A DNA stretch of 14,916 bases from Anaerolineales bacterium (GTDB taxonomy: Bacteria; Chloroflexota; Anaerolineae; Anaerolineales; DRMV01): positions 1 through 14,916 of the forward strand of contig JALSPT010000061.1 in NCBI GenBank assembly GCA_026985785.1, read 5' to 3'. This document shows, piece by piece, positions 1-7,342 of this stretch (the first letter of the stretch is position 1; each line of letters opens with the position of its first letter). The position numbers and the translations under genes were made by a program. A model generated the notes under the pieces. The model had not been told where the DNA came from and ran no database searches. It was given only the letters and a program-made list of their open reading frames with translations.

Positions 1-1480
1 CGTTTTTGACCACATTGCCGTTGCGCAGGTCGCGCACGGTGTAATATTTGGTGCCGTCGCGCTCCATCACCGAGACCACTTCCACGCCGGTGCGGGGGGC
101 GTCTTTGGGGAGGGGAGGCACTTCGTCTAAGGATGCGGGCTTCATCTTTTTCTGGCCATTGCCCGCTGGGGAGGGGGTGGTTGCCGTGACGGTTGCCTTG
201 TTTCCCCGTAACACCAGTTCTACGATTTCGTCCCGCACTGCCAGGCCGGTTTCAGCCTCGGAGCGGACATAAATCTTGCTGCCATCCACAGCATAGGGCG
301 GGTCATCGCCGCGCGGCACGAGCACCCGCAGCACCTTCTTGCCCTGGGTTTCGTGAACGTCGATGGTGACGTCCAGCGGCGGGATGATGCGCTCGGAAAT
401 CTGCTTCCGCAGGGTGGCGACGGCTTCTTCGGGGTTGTCGATGCCTATAGGCGGCTTTTTGGGGTCGGCGCTCACGCCGATGTAGAGCGTGCCGCCGTTG
501 GTGTTGGCGAAGGCGCAGATGTCGGCGATGATGGCGTATAAGCGCCCGCCGCGCACGGTCATCTTTTCATGGAAATCCTGGATGAGGTTGGCGCCCTCTT
601 CGCGCGCCTGCTGGACGAAGTCTTCCTGGGGCTGCTTGGGGCGATGGGGGCGATGGCGGGCGAAGTCGTTGCTGAGGAAAAGTTCCTTGAGGGCCTGAAA
701 AGTCGGTTCGGGTAGCAGTACCTCGGTGGTGCGGTCGCCTACGCCCAGGTTGCGGCCTTCGCCCACTAAGCGGTGGGCGTCGGAGCCTTGAATGCAGTGC
801 ATCCGCCGGGGGTATTCCGGCTTGGTGCCGTTGAAGAACGCCGCGGTGGTGTGTCGCCCTTTTTTCTCCAGGTCGGTGACTTCCAGCGCGTGCAGGTGAG
901 GGTCCTGGGTGTAGGAAATCTTGGTTTGGCCGGGCACGTTGCGGGCGGCCACGCCGTTGCTGGAGTTGGCGTGCGCGGCGATGACCAGTCCCCCGGCTTC
1001 GTCGATCATCCGGTAAGCGGTGAGCACGTCGCTGGTCGCGCCCACCGTGGCCGAGCCTTCGTCGAGTTTTTCCACCGGGATGTTGAGGGTGAGCAGCAGG
1101 TGCTCGATTTCCCGCACCGGTTTGTCGGGCGGGAAGATGCCCAAAATGTGGAAGCCCAAGGTGGCGGTAAACTCGAAGCCCGGCAGTACCAGCACTTTGT
1201 CCATCAGATGGCGGTATTCTTCCAGCCGGGCTTTTTCTTCGGGCATCAGGCGGTCGAGTTTTTCCAGCAGTTCCAGTTGTTGGATTTCTTCCTGCATTTT
1301 GCGGTAACCGGCCACGGTGTTGTGGTCGGTGAAAGCGATGATATCCACGCCGCGGGCGGCGGCGCGGCGGAGGATGTCCAGGTAGGAGATTTCGGGTTGT
1401 TGGTAATCGCTGGATGCGGGGGTGTGGAGGTGCAGGTCGATGACGTACCAGCGCCTCTTGGAAGTACGTTTGCGTGCCAC
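1..1480 (-). CDS. PHP-domain protein fused to an AlbA_2 (Schlafen-type) domain, 3' end cut by window edge
   Basis: Reading from a GTG at 1480 leftwards gives 493 codons with no stop before the window edge. An AGGAAGG ribosome site lies just upstream of the GTG, and no ATG is available near this end. Residues 13-240 carry the PHP metal-phosphoesterase motifs: HLH (H17, H19), TDH (D52, H53), GFEF (E103), H111, AAHAN (H170) and GSDAH (D234, H236). A helical insert sits at about 60-95. Residues about 297-420 match the AlbA_2 pattern, including FANTNGGTLYIGV at 324-336. A low-complexity linker and the start of a further segment follow before the sequence ends. PHP domains hydrolyse phosphoester bonds using bound metals. 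AlbA_2 domains occur in regulators, Schlafen-type proteins and some defence proteins. The gene lies 60 bp behind the response-regulator gene on the same strand, so it probably ends that operon. Its substrate is unknown; a nuclease, a nucleotide phosphatase or a regulator are all possible. Confidence 0.85.
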   Translation of the reverse strand, partial: MARKRTSKRRWYVIDLHLHTPASSDYQQPEISYLDILRRAAARGVDIIAFTDHNTVAGYRKMQEEIQQLELLEKLDRLMPEEKARLEEYRHLMDKVLVLPGFEFTATLGFHILGIFPPDKPVREIEHLLLTLNIPVEKLDEGSATVGATSDVLTAYRMIDEAGGLVIAAHANSSNGVAARNVPGQTKISYTQDPHLHALEVTDLEKKGRHTTAAFFNGTKPEYPRRMHCIQGSDAHRLVGEGRNLGVGDRTTEVLLPEPTFQALKELFLSNDFARHRPHRPKQPQEDFVQQAREEGANLIQDFHEKMTVRGGRLYAIIADICAFANTNGGTLYIGVSADPKKPPIGIDNPEEAVATLRKQISERIIPPLDVTIDVHETQGKKVLRVLVPRGDDPPYAVDGSKIYVRSEAETGLAVRDEIVELVLRGNKATVTATTPSPAGNGQKKMKPASLDEVPPLPKDAPRTGVEVVSVMERDGTKYYTVRDLRNGNVVKN

Positions 1481-1540
1481 GGTTCCCTTCCTGATTGAAA
1501 GTCGTCGGTGCGAGCCAGAGGTGGCCGCCCGGGCATGTGA

Positions 1541-1918
1541 TCACGAAGCGGGGGCATCCCGCTGCAGCAGTTTGTGCATAGCCTTGAGCAGTTCGTTAGG
1601 CATGTAGGGCTTTTGCAAGAAATCGTCCGCACCGGCCTCGATGCTGGCGTGGTAGTAGTCCATCCCGGAGGTCATGATGATGCGGGTGTGTTTCAAATGG
1701 GGGTCGTCGCGGATGGCGTCCAAGAGGTCGAGGCCGTTCACCCCGCCTGCCAGGCGGACGTCCATGACCAGCAGATCGGGCTGCTGCTCCCGTAGGTCAG
1801 AGAGCAGTTGATCTGCCTGGAGGGAACCCAAAACGACGGCATGGCCTTCGATTTCCAATAGAGACTGCAGAAGCGACCGCAGGGTATAGTCGTCTTCTAC
1901 TAACATGATTTTAGCCAT
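1541..1918 (-). CDS. Receiver-only (CheY-like) response regulator
   Basis: This 125-residue protein is a single receiver domain with no output domain. It has the acidic pocket EDD (E8, D9, D10), the phospho-acceptor D53 in MDVRL, the switch residue T83/S84 in MTSGMD, and the conserved K103 followed by P104. Receivers of this type take a phosphoryl group from a histidine kinase and act through a partner protein. No kinase is in the window. The ATG at 1918 lies inside the last codons of lon, an 8-base overlap. Its AAGGAG sits 9 bases upstream within the 3' coding end of lon, which implies cotranscription and translational coupling. The signal it serves cannot be read from the sequence. Linking it to heat stress or proteolysis is an inference from the operon only. 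Confidence 0.93.
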   Translation of the reverse strand: MAKIMLVEDDYTLRSLLQSLLEIEGHAVVLGSLQADQLLSDLREQQPDLLVMDVRLAGGVNGLDLLDAIRDDPHLKHTRIIMTSGMDYYHASIEAGADDFLQKPYMPNELLKAMHKLLQRDAPAS

Positions 1919-4514
1919 TGGATGAGGCTCCTTGAGAAGAAGGCTCGTTATCCTGTTTGTCCGCCTCAGATTGAGATGGGGGCGTCAGGGCGGCGTGGAG
2001 GACGTCGTCCACCGTTTCTGCGAAGATGAAATGGATGGCCTCTCGCACCTCGTCAGGTAGGTCTTCGAGGTCGGCTTCGTTGCGTTTGGGCAGGATGATG
2101 GTGGTCAGGCCGGCGCGATGGGCGGCAAGCACTTTTTCTTTGATGCCGCCAACTGGCAACACCTGCCCCCGCAAAGTGATCTCGCCGGTCATACCCACCT
2201 CAGGGCGCACCACGCGCTCGGTAAGCAGAGAGATCAACGCGGTGGCCATCGTCACACCCGCGGAGGGGCCATCTTTGGGTTGGGCGCCTGCTGGGACGTG
2301 CAGGTGGATGTCGGTTTTCTCGAAAAAGTCGGCGGGGATCCCCCACTCGGTTGCCCGAGAGCGGACGTACGAGAGCGCGGCGCGGGCCGATTCCTGCATC
2401 ACGTCGCCCAGAGAGCCGGTGAGGATGAAGCCTTTGCTGCCGGGCATTTTGGTGGCTTCGACGAACAGGATGTCGCCCCCCACCGGCGTCCATGCCAGGC
2501 CAATGGCGACGCCGGGGATGGAGACCCGTTGGGCGACTTCCTCGAAGCCGTAATAGCGTGGCCGCCCCAACAGTTCGCGCACTTTCTCGGCGGTGATCTC
2601 TTCCCGCTCGGCTTTGGCTTCGGCAATCTTGCGCACTACTTTGCGGCATACACTGCCGATTTCGCGCTCCAATTGACGCACGCCCGCCTCGCGCGTGTAG
2701 GAGCGGATGATGGTGCGGATGGCGTCGTCGGTGAAGGTGATTTCCTCGGGAAAGAGGCCGTTTTCGTGCACCTGCCGGGGGATGAGGTAGCCTTTGGCAA
2801 TTTCGACCTTCTCGCGCTCGGTGTAGCCGGAGATGTGGATGATCTCCATCCGATCGCGCAGGGGAACAGGGATGTTGTCCAGATAGTTGGCGGTGGTGAT
2901 GAAGAGCACTTGGGAGAGGTCGAAGGCCACTTCCAGGTAATGGTCACGGAACTCGGCGTTTTGTTCAGGGTCGAGCACTTCCAGCAGCGCCGAAGCCGGG
3001 TCGCCGTGGAAGTCGAACACCAGTTTGTCGATCTCGTCGAGCATGAACACCGGGTTGCGCGTGCCGATGCGGCGCAGGGCCTGGATGATGCGCCCCGGCA
3101 TCGCGCCGATGTAGGTGCGGCGGTGGCCGCGGATCTCGGCTTCGTCGCGCACCCCACCCAGGGAGATGCGCACGAATTTGCGTCCCATGGCGCGCGCGAT
3201 GGAACGCCCCAGTGAGGTTTTGCCCACCCCCGGCGGGCCGACGAAGCACAAAATCGCCCCTTCGCGATCGTGGCGGATGGCGTCGTCGGGCAGGCGGGCT
3301 TCCAGTTCTTCTTTGCGCTCCAACCGCAGTTTGCGCACCGCGAGGTATTCCAAGATGCGCTCTTTGACGTCTTCCAGGCCGTAGTGGTCCTTGTCGAGCA
3401 CTTCCTGGGCGTGTTGCAGGTCGAGGTTGTCTTCCGTGGTTTTGCTCCACGGCAGGGAGACCAGCCAGTCCAGGTAAGTGCGGATGACGCCGTATTCGGC
3501 CGCGGCTGTGGGCAGGCGGGAGAGGCGGTTCAATTCGCGCAGGGCTTGCTTTTTGGCCTCTTCAGGCATTCCGGCTTCTTCTATCCTGCGCCGGAATTCC
3601 TTGATGTCTGCCGTTTGTTCGTCGTCTTCTCCCAGTTCGCGCTTGATGGCCTTCAACTGCTCCCGCAGGAAGTATTCCCGCTGCATTTTTTCGATTTCGG
3701 AGCGCGCCTCGTTCTGGATTTTCTGCCCCAGTTCCAGCACTTCGACTTCGCGCGCCAGGATGGTGAGGAGTTTGTGCAGTTTGGCGGCGACGGAATCCAG
3801 TTCGAGGATTTCTTGTGCGTCTTCCAGGCTCATGCGCTGGAAGTTGGCCACCGTGTAGGCCAGTTGCAGCGGGTCTTCCAATGCCAGCACCGCGCCCACC
3901 ACCTCCTTGGGGATGGAGGCCACCATCTCGGCAATGGCCTGGAAGTGCTCGCGCACCTGGCGGGCGAGGGCTTCCACTTCCAGGGTGTTTTCCACCGTCT
4001 CGGGGATGACTTCGACCCGGGCGACGAAGTACGGCTCGGTTTGGGTGTATTCCAGCACCCGGATGCGCTGCTGCCCCTGCACCAGCAGGCGCACTGTGCC
4101 GTCGGGGGCGCGAAACAGACGGTGGATGGTGGCGACGGTGCCGACGGCGTACAAATCCTCCGGCGAGGGGTTTTCCAGTTCCGGCTTTTTGGAAGCCACC
4201 AGCCCCAGGCGACGGTCGCCAGCGACCACGTCGTCCACCAGGCGGATGGAACGTGGCAGGCCCACCGTCAGCGGGGTGCCCGTCTGCGGGTAGACTACGG
4301 TGCCGCGCAGCGGCAGGATGGGGATTTCGAATGTTTCTGGAGAGGCTTCTTGGGCTTCAGGAGCCGGGTTTTCATCGGTGGGCTGTTCCTCGCCCTCGGA
4401 TTTGTTGTTGAGAACGCGGTTGATGAACGGCAGCATGGCTTCCTGCCAGGCTGCGTCTTCTTCCATCCATTGCATGATATCTTCCCAACCCATATGCCAA
4501 CGCGATGCAGGCAT
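1911..4514 (-). CDS. lon: ATP-dependent Lon protease (LonA type)
   Basis: The 867-residue product is a complete cytoplasmic Lon, which unfolds damaged or regulatory proteins with an AAA+ motor and degrades them in a sealed chamber. The N-terminal LAN domain begins near residue 62 (FEIPILPLRG). A coiled-coil region spans about 245-330. The AAA+ module shows Walker A GPPGVGKT at 426-433, Walker B FMLDEID with D493/E494, and sensor N543. The S16 protease domain has PKDGPSAG with S751 and GGIKEK with K794, the same Ser-Lys spacing as in E. coli Lon. The ATG at 4514 is preceded by AAGGAG at a 9-base distance. The first 60 residues form an extra acidic, Pro/Glu-rich leader before the LAN domain, and the last 20 or so residues are a hydrophilic tail. 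The gene follows hsp20 by 42 bp and overlaps the response-regulator gene by 8 bp. Confidence 0.98.
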   Translation of the reverse strand: MPASRWHMGWEDIMQWMEEDAAWQEAMLPFINRVLNNKSEGEEQPTDENPAPEAQEASPETFEIPILPLRGTVVYPQTGTPLTVGLPRSIRLVDDVVAGDRRLGLVASKKPELENPSPEDLYAVGTVATIHRLFRAPDGTVRLLVQGQQRIRVLEYTQTEPYFVARVEVIPETVENTLEVEALARQVREHFQAIAEMVASIPKEVVGAVLALEDPLQLAYTVANFQRMSLEDAQEILELDSVAAKLHKLLTILAREVEVLELGQKIQNEARSEIEKMQREYFLREQLKAIKRELGEDDEQTADIKEFRRRIEEAGMPEEAKKQALRELNRLSRLPTAAAEYGVIRTYLDWLVSLPWSKTTEDNLDLQHAQEVLDKDHYGLEDVKERILEYLAVRKLRLERKEELEARLPDDAIRHDREGAILCFVGPPGVGKTSLGRSIARAMGRKFVRISLGGVRDEAEIRGHRRTYIGAMPGRIIQALRRIGTRNPVFMLDEIDKLVFDFHGDPASALLEVLDPEQNAEFRDHYLEVAFDLSQVLFITTANYLDNIPVPLRDRMEIIHISGYTEREKVEIAKGYLIPRQVHENGLFPEEITFTDDAIRTIIRSYTREAGVRQLEREIGSVCRKVVRKIAEAKAEREEITAEKVRELLGRPRYYGFEEVAQRVSIPGVAIGLAWTPVGGDILFVEATKMPGSKGFILTGSLGDVMQESARAALSYVRSRATEWGIPADFFEKTDIHLHVPAGAQPKDGPSAGVTMATALISLLTERVVRPEVGMTGEITLRGQVLPVGGIKEKVLAAHRAGLTTIILPKRNEADLEDLPDEVREAIHFIFAETVDDVLHAALTPPSQSEADKQDNEPSSQGASSNG

Positions 4515-4556
4515 TGAGGTGTACTCCTTGGGGTTTGTTGTGATGATGTGGCTTGC

Positions 4557-4964
4557 TCAGGTGTGGTGGTGCACTCTGACGACACGCGAGGCGCGTTTGG
4601 GGAGGAAGACGCGCAAAAAGCCATCGCGATATTCGGCTTTGACGTCGGTTTCGTCCACGCTGGCGGGCAGGGCAATGGCAATTTGGAAGGGTCCAAAAGG
4701 GATTTCCAGGCGGTGGTAGGCGATGCCCGCGTCGGGGTCGTTGCGCTGGCCGTAGATGTAGAGGACTTGCCCATCCAGTTCCAGGCGAAAATCGTCTGGC
4801 TGCATGCCCGCGATCTCTACGCGTACCACGATGGCGTGGGGCGTTTCGAAGACGTCGGTGGGGGGGCGCCAGGTGGAGCGACGGTGTCCCCAGCGGACGT
4901 CTAAAATCCACACGCCGGATGGGTCGTCGCTCTTGGTGGGTACGGCACTCAACAAGGAGAACAT
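4557..4964 (-). CDS. Small heat-shock protein (Hsp20/alpha-crystallin family)
   Basis: The 135-residue product carries an alpha-crystallin domain over about residues 32-125. It includes WRPPTDVFETPHAIVVRVEI near the start of the domain and the signature AEYRDGFLRVFLPK at 110-123. A short V-R-V motif at 129-131 and a His-rich end follow. Proteins of this family are ATP-independent holdases that form oligomers and bind unfolding proteins. The reading frame is open further upstream to an ATG at 5063, but that extension would lie inside the tRNA-Arg gene. The ATG at 4964 has a strong GGGAGGAGGG site a few bases upstream, so that start is chosen. The gene leads the lon operon, so holdase and protease are probably made together. 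No CIRCE operator and no clear sigma-70 promoter is visible in the 72 bp before it. Confidence 0.93.
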   Translation of the reverse strand: MFSLLSAVPTKSDDPSGVWILDVRWGHRRSTWRPPTDVFETPHAIVVRVEIAGMQPDDFRLELDGQVLYIYGQRNDPDAGIAYHRLEIPFGPFQIAIALPASVDETDVKAEYRDGFLRVFLPKRASRVVRVHHHT

Positions 4965-4991
4965 GGATACCCTCCTCCCAACACAGAACAC

Positions 4992-5033
4992 CACCCGCCC
5001 GATCGTTCGTCCGGCAGGGCGTTGTGGCGGGTG
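4992..5033 (-). promoter_or_regulatory. Inverted repeat in the hsp20 leader, directly after tRNA-Arg
   Basis: CACCCGCC at 4992-4999 and GGCGGGTG at 5026-5033 are perfect 8-bp inverted repeats separated by 26 bases. They lie between the 3' end of tRNA-Arg and the hsp20 ribosome site. No U tract follows on the minus strand, so an ordinary intrinsic terminator is unlikely. The stem does not pair with the Shine-Dalgarno sequence, so a classical RNA thermometer is not shown either. It could be a tRNA processing or attenuation structure, or chance in GC-rich DNA. Confidence 0.35.
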
Positions 5034-5036
5034 CAG

Positions 5037-5109
5037 CGCCCCCGACAGGATTCGAACCTGCAACCCTCGGATTAGAAGTCCGACGCTCTTTCCATTGAGC
5101 TACGGGGGC
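5037..5109 (-). tRNA. tRNA-Arg (anticodon UCU)
   Basis: A full 73-nt cloverleaf can be drawn on the minus strand. The acceptor stem is GCCCCCG/CGGGGGC, followed by T8-A9, a GCTC/GAGC D-stem, and the anticodon stem TCGGA/TCCGA around the loop CTTCTAA (anticodon TCT). The T-stem is GCAGG/CCTGT around TTCGAAT, and the discriminator is G. No CCA is encoded. It reads AGA/AGG arginine codons. It stands just upstream of hsp20 on the same strand. Confidence 0.96.
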
Positions 5110-5127
5110 GAAAGGTCAGGTTCACGC

Positions 5128-5159
5128 CTGCCGCCCGCAGCACTCCGGCGGGCGGGCAG
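5128..5159 (-). terminator. GC-rich hairpin after the 146-residue gene, possible terminator
   Basis: CTGCCGCCCGC at 5128-5138 pairs with GCGGGCGGGCAG at 5148-5159, with one bulged base and a 9-base loop. It lies 37 bp beyond the stop of the unknown gene ending at 5196 and just ahead of tRNA-Arg. No run of T follows on the minus strand. It is either a weak or factor-assisted terminator, or part of a joint transcript that is later cut at the tRNA. Confidence 0.4.
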
Positions 5160-5195
5160 TTTCGGTAGGCTGCTCAAGAAGCCCGGATGAGGTGG

Positions 5196-5636
5196 TTATT
5201 GCTCGACCGGGCGGATGCCCAGGTAGTCGCGTCGCCCCGTGAGCGTCCGCAAAATGACCTGAGGGCGTGCAGGGCGTTTCAAATGCTCGGCGATTTCTAC
5301 CGGTGTCATTGGCCGGTTGCCGTGGGCTACCAGTACCCGAAAGATGGCGTCGACGAGAGGAACGTGGGCCTCTAAAAAATCGGGTTGATGAGCACAGTGG
5401 GTCATGAGCACATATTGCATCCCTTCTACCTGTCGAACTTCGGCGGTTTCGGGATCTACCCAATCGACCAGCGTGGTGTTTTGCCAGTCGGCAAATTGTG
5501 CCTGATGTTCGGGGCAGAGTAAGCGATGCATGTAGAAACGCCAATCTCGCGCGTGGGATTGCCACCAACGAAAATCGATGTGGAAAGGGGTGTCGAGGGT
5601 GGGCTTGACCAGACTACGATGTTTTCCCTGAGACAT
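5196..5636 (-). CDS. Conserved-looking protein of unknown function, 146 residues, winged-helix-like C-terminus
   Basis: I do not recognise a named family. The 146-residue chain is soluble, with no signal peptide or membrane segment. The N-terminal half is rich in Trp, Arg and His (DFRWW, RDWRFYMHRLL). It contains a C-P-E-H motif (C41, H44) and an H-C-A-H motif (H80, C81, H83), which together could bind a metal ion; that is an inference from spacing only. From about residue 95 the sequence (AIFRVLVAHGNRPMTPVEIA) looks like a helix-turn-helix or winged-helix fold. The ATG at 5636 has GGAG seven bases upstream, placed right after the stop of the gene before it (15 bp gap). The pair is therefore almost certainly cotranscribed and probably acts together. 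Coding is supported by an uninterrupted frame, the ribosome site and non-repetitive composition. Confidence 0.75.
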   Translation of the reverse strand: MSQGKHRSLVKPTLDTPFHIDFRWWQSHARDWRFYMHRLLCPEHQAQFADWQNTTLVDWVDPETAEVRQVEGMQYVLMTHCAHQPDFLEAHVPLVDAIFRVLVAHGNRPMTPVEIAEHLKRPARPQVILRTLTGRRDYLGIRPVEQ

Positions 5637-5651
5637 AGAGTTTCTCCAGAG

Positions 5652-7211
5652 TCAGTTGGCAGATTCGTCCAACCGGAAGTGCAGGTCGCCAACGTGAATA
5701 AACCACGGGCGGGTGGCCAGCAGGGCGAAGATGGGGCCCGGCGGGCAACGGCGCAAGGTGTTGACCGCTGCATAAAGCCCCATGGCGTGGACGTGCCCCT
5801 GTGGGGTCAATTTGGCAAGTTCACGCAGCACGGAGACCACCAGTTTTTCCAACGGCGTGCGCTCCTTGGCGACTTTTTGCCACACGGCATCCACTGCTTC
5901 CGGCGCAGGCACGGCAACCACCATGCGTTCGTCGAATTCGGCGGTGACGGTTTGTTTGAGCATGGCAAAGACTGGTTCGCCATCTCGCCCGACCAGCAGG
6001 CTGCGTACCCAATCGCGTTTCGGGTGATGGGTGTAGGCCTCGATGATGACCTGGCCCGAGGCCTTGCCCGGCTTGAGAGCGACCAGGCTGCCGGGAATCA
6101 GGCCCTTTTTCTCGTACCATTTTTCCAGGCCATACACATACTTGCCCGGCCGCACTACCCAACCAGGGAATTCTTCACCTGTTTGGCCGTCTACCCAGGT
6201 AAAGCGCACGCGCGGCGCTTCGTAAGCGGTGGGGAAGAGGAAGCGGGTTTTGTGGCTCAGCGGTAGGGTGCCTGCGCGCCAGTGAGGATAGATCAAACGA
6301 AGTTCCGTTTTGGAGCTGGAGGGAGGCTCGGTGGGGTCGGGTGAAAGCTCATCCCCCAGCTCGGCTTCCAATGCCAACATTTCGGGTGTGAGGGCGTCGC
6401 GGTCGTATTCCAGGGGGCGATAACGTAAAGTGGGCGGTGTTTCTTGCACCCAGCGGGGTTCCATGCTGCGGAGAAACCAGAGGACTTCGCCTGCCGGCCC
6501 AACTTCGTCGAACTTCTCGCTTTCCTGTAAGGCGTAGGCCAGGGAAAACTCGGCCAGTTTGGGCGAATCGGCAGGGAAGTCGATTTGTCGCATGATCTCT
6601 ACCGTTGACAATGGCCCACCATGAGCCATGTCAAGCACGGCTTCGGCCAAATTGAGGTGCCCGACATGCACTTCGCTGAGCAATGCCCGCGGGAACCACC
6701 GCCCCGCAATGCGCACGAACTCGTCGTTTGCTGCCAGTGCCTCTGCAATGCGTTCTGCCAGGCTTCCGCCGTATACGGCCAGCACCTTGGCCGTGTTCAT
6801 CAGCGCCTCTGCTTTGCTGGCAGGCAAGGGGTTGTTGAGGGGGTGTTCTTCCAGTCCGGCGGCAAATTCGCGCTCACTCCCATCTGAGAAGCGGACTCGA
6901 ATGACCTTAAAAGGGGGCATGGTCGGGTTGTGTGCCTCGCGGACAGCCACCACTTCACCTTCTTCCCAATGCCGGGCCGGGAAGACAAGTCGTTCGCCGG
7001 GTTGGTAATGACCTTTGGGGAGGTACAGCGTGGCATCGCCCACCCGCTGTTGTTCCAGTTTGCGTCTTTCTTCCGCCAGCCGGAAGTTTACCAACACCTC
7101 TGCCAGCTCTTCAGGCGTCATAGGGGTTTCAGTTTCCAGCAAGTGGGTGTAGAGGGCTTCGATGTCCTCATCGGTAATGGTCAGGTCTTCCCAGTAAGTA
7201 TCGCGGATCAT
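5652..7211 (-). CDS. Protein of unknown function, 519 residues, with two winged-helix-like segments
   Basis: No named family is recognised. The chain has no signal peptide or membrane segment. A helical N-terminus (1-55, including an EERRKLEQQR charged helix) is followed by a likely beta-barrel segment at about 60-125 (PGERLVFP, EGEVVAVREA, VIRVRFSDG). Residues about 185-250 (HLNLAEAVLDMAHGGPLSTV and onward to VLWFLRSMEP) and about 455-515 (LEKLVVSVLRELAKLTPQGH to LHFRLDES) both have the size and hydrophobic pattern of a winged helix. They resemble, without proof, the HARE-HTH type found next to nucleases and chromatin proteins. A second beta-rich part lies at about 300-400. The ATG at 7211 has a modest GAGG six bases upstream. 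The 146-residue gene follows 15 bp downstream. A DNA-binding or DNA-processing role is an inference only. Confidence 0.78.
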   Translation of the reverse strand: MIRDTYWEDLTITDEDIEALYTHLLETETPMTPEELAEVLVNFRLAEERRKLEQQRVGDATLYLPKGHYQPGERLVFPARHWEEGEVVAVREAHNPTMPPFKVIRVRFSDGSEREFAAGLEEHPLNNPLPASKAEALMNTAKVLAVYGGSLAERIAEALAANDEFVRIAGRWFPRALLSEVHVGHLNLAEAVLDMAHGGPLSTVEIMRQIDFPADSPKLAEFSLAYALQESEKFDEVGPAGEVLWFLRSMEPRWVQETPPTLRYRPLEYDRDALTPEMLALEAELGDELSPDPTEPPSSSKTELRLIYPHWRAGTLPLSHKTRFLFPTAYEAPRVRFTWVDGQTGEEFPGWVVRPGKYVYGLEKWYEKKGLIPGSLVALKPGKASGQVIIEAYTHHPKRDWVRSLLVGRDGEPVFAMLKQTVTAEFDERMVVAVPAPEAVDAVWQKVAKERTPLEKLVVSVLRELAKLTPQGHVHAMGLYAAVNTLRRCPPGPIFALLATRPWFIHVGDLHFRLDESAN

Positions 7212-7223
7212 GATGTGCCTCGC

Positions 7224-7252
7224 TTAACAGTTGTCGTCTTTTCTATTATACT
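7224..7252 (+). promoter_or_regulatory. Sigma-70-type promoter facing the DUF2007 gene
   Basis: TTAACA at 7224-7229 (5 of 6 to the -35 consensus) is followed after exactly 17 bp by TATACT at 7247-7252 (5 of 6 to the -10 consensus). Transcription would start near 7259 and run right through the structured element at 7276-7500 to the DUF2007 start, a leader of about 260 nt. Confidence 0.65.
7245..7250 (-). promoter_or_regulatory. Possible -10 box for the unknown two-gene operon
   Basis: The minus strand reads TATAAT here, 33 bases before the ATG at 7211, which would give a leader of about 27 nt. No -35 match and no extended TGN is present at the expected place. It overlaps the plus-strand TATACT by four bases, so the two polymerase sites would exclude each other. 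It may be a by-product of the plus-strand promoter. Confidence 0.4.
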
Positions 7253-7342
7253 CTATCTCGTAGGGATACAGTGTTGAAGCGCGAGGGCGCACTCAAATGT
7301 TGTAGATAAGGCTATCGTATGGCCAGATCTCTCCCCACCCCC

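Noticed and set aside
567..1544. 325-residue minus-strand ORF over the PHP gene
   Set aside because: It is a frame-shifted shadow, very rich in Arg, Pro and Gly. The true frame, starting at GTG 1480, carries complete PHP and AlbA_2 motifs.
3270..4517. 415-residue plus-strand ORF and several others (for example 2118-3215 and 773-1498)
   Set aside because: They lie antisense to lon and the PHP gene, have compositions typical of reversed GC-rich codons, lack ribosome sites and show no recognisable domain.
4965..5036. CIRCE/HrcA operator or ROSE-type thermometer before hsp20
   Set aside because: No TTAGCACTC-like inverted repeat is present, and no leader segment pairs with the GGGAGGAGGG ribosome site.
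4965..5063. N-terminal extension of the Hsp20 frame to an ATG at 5063
   Set aside because: It would run through the 3' part of tRNA-Arg, and the ATG at 4964 has a strong ribosome site.
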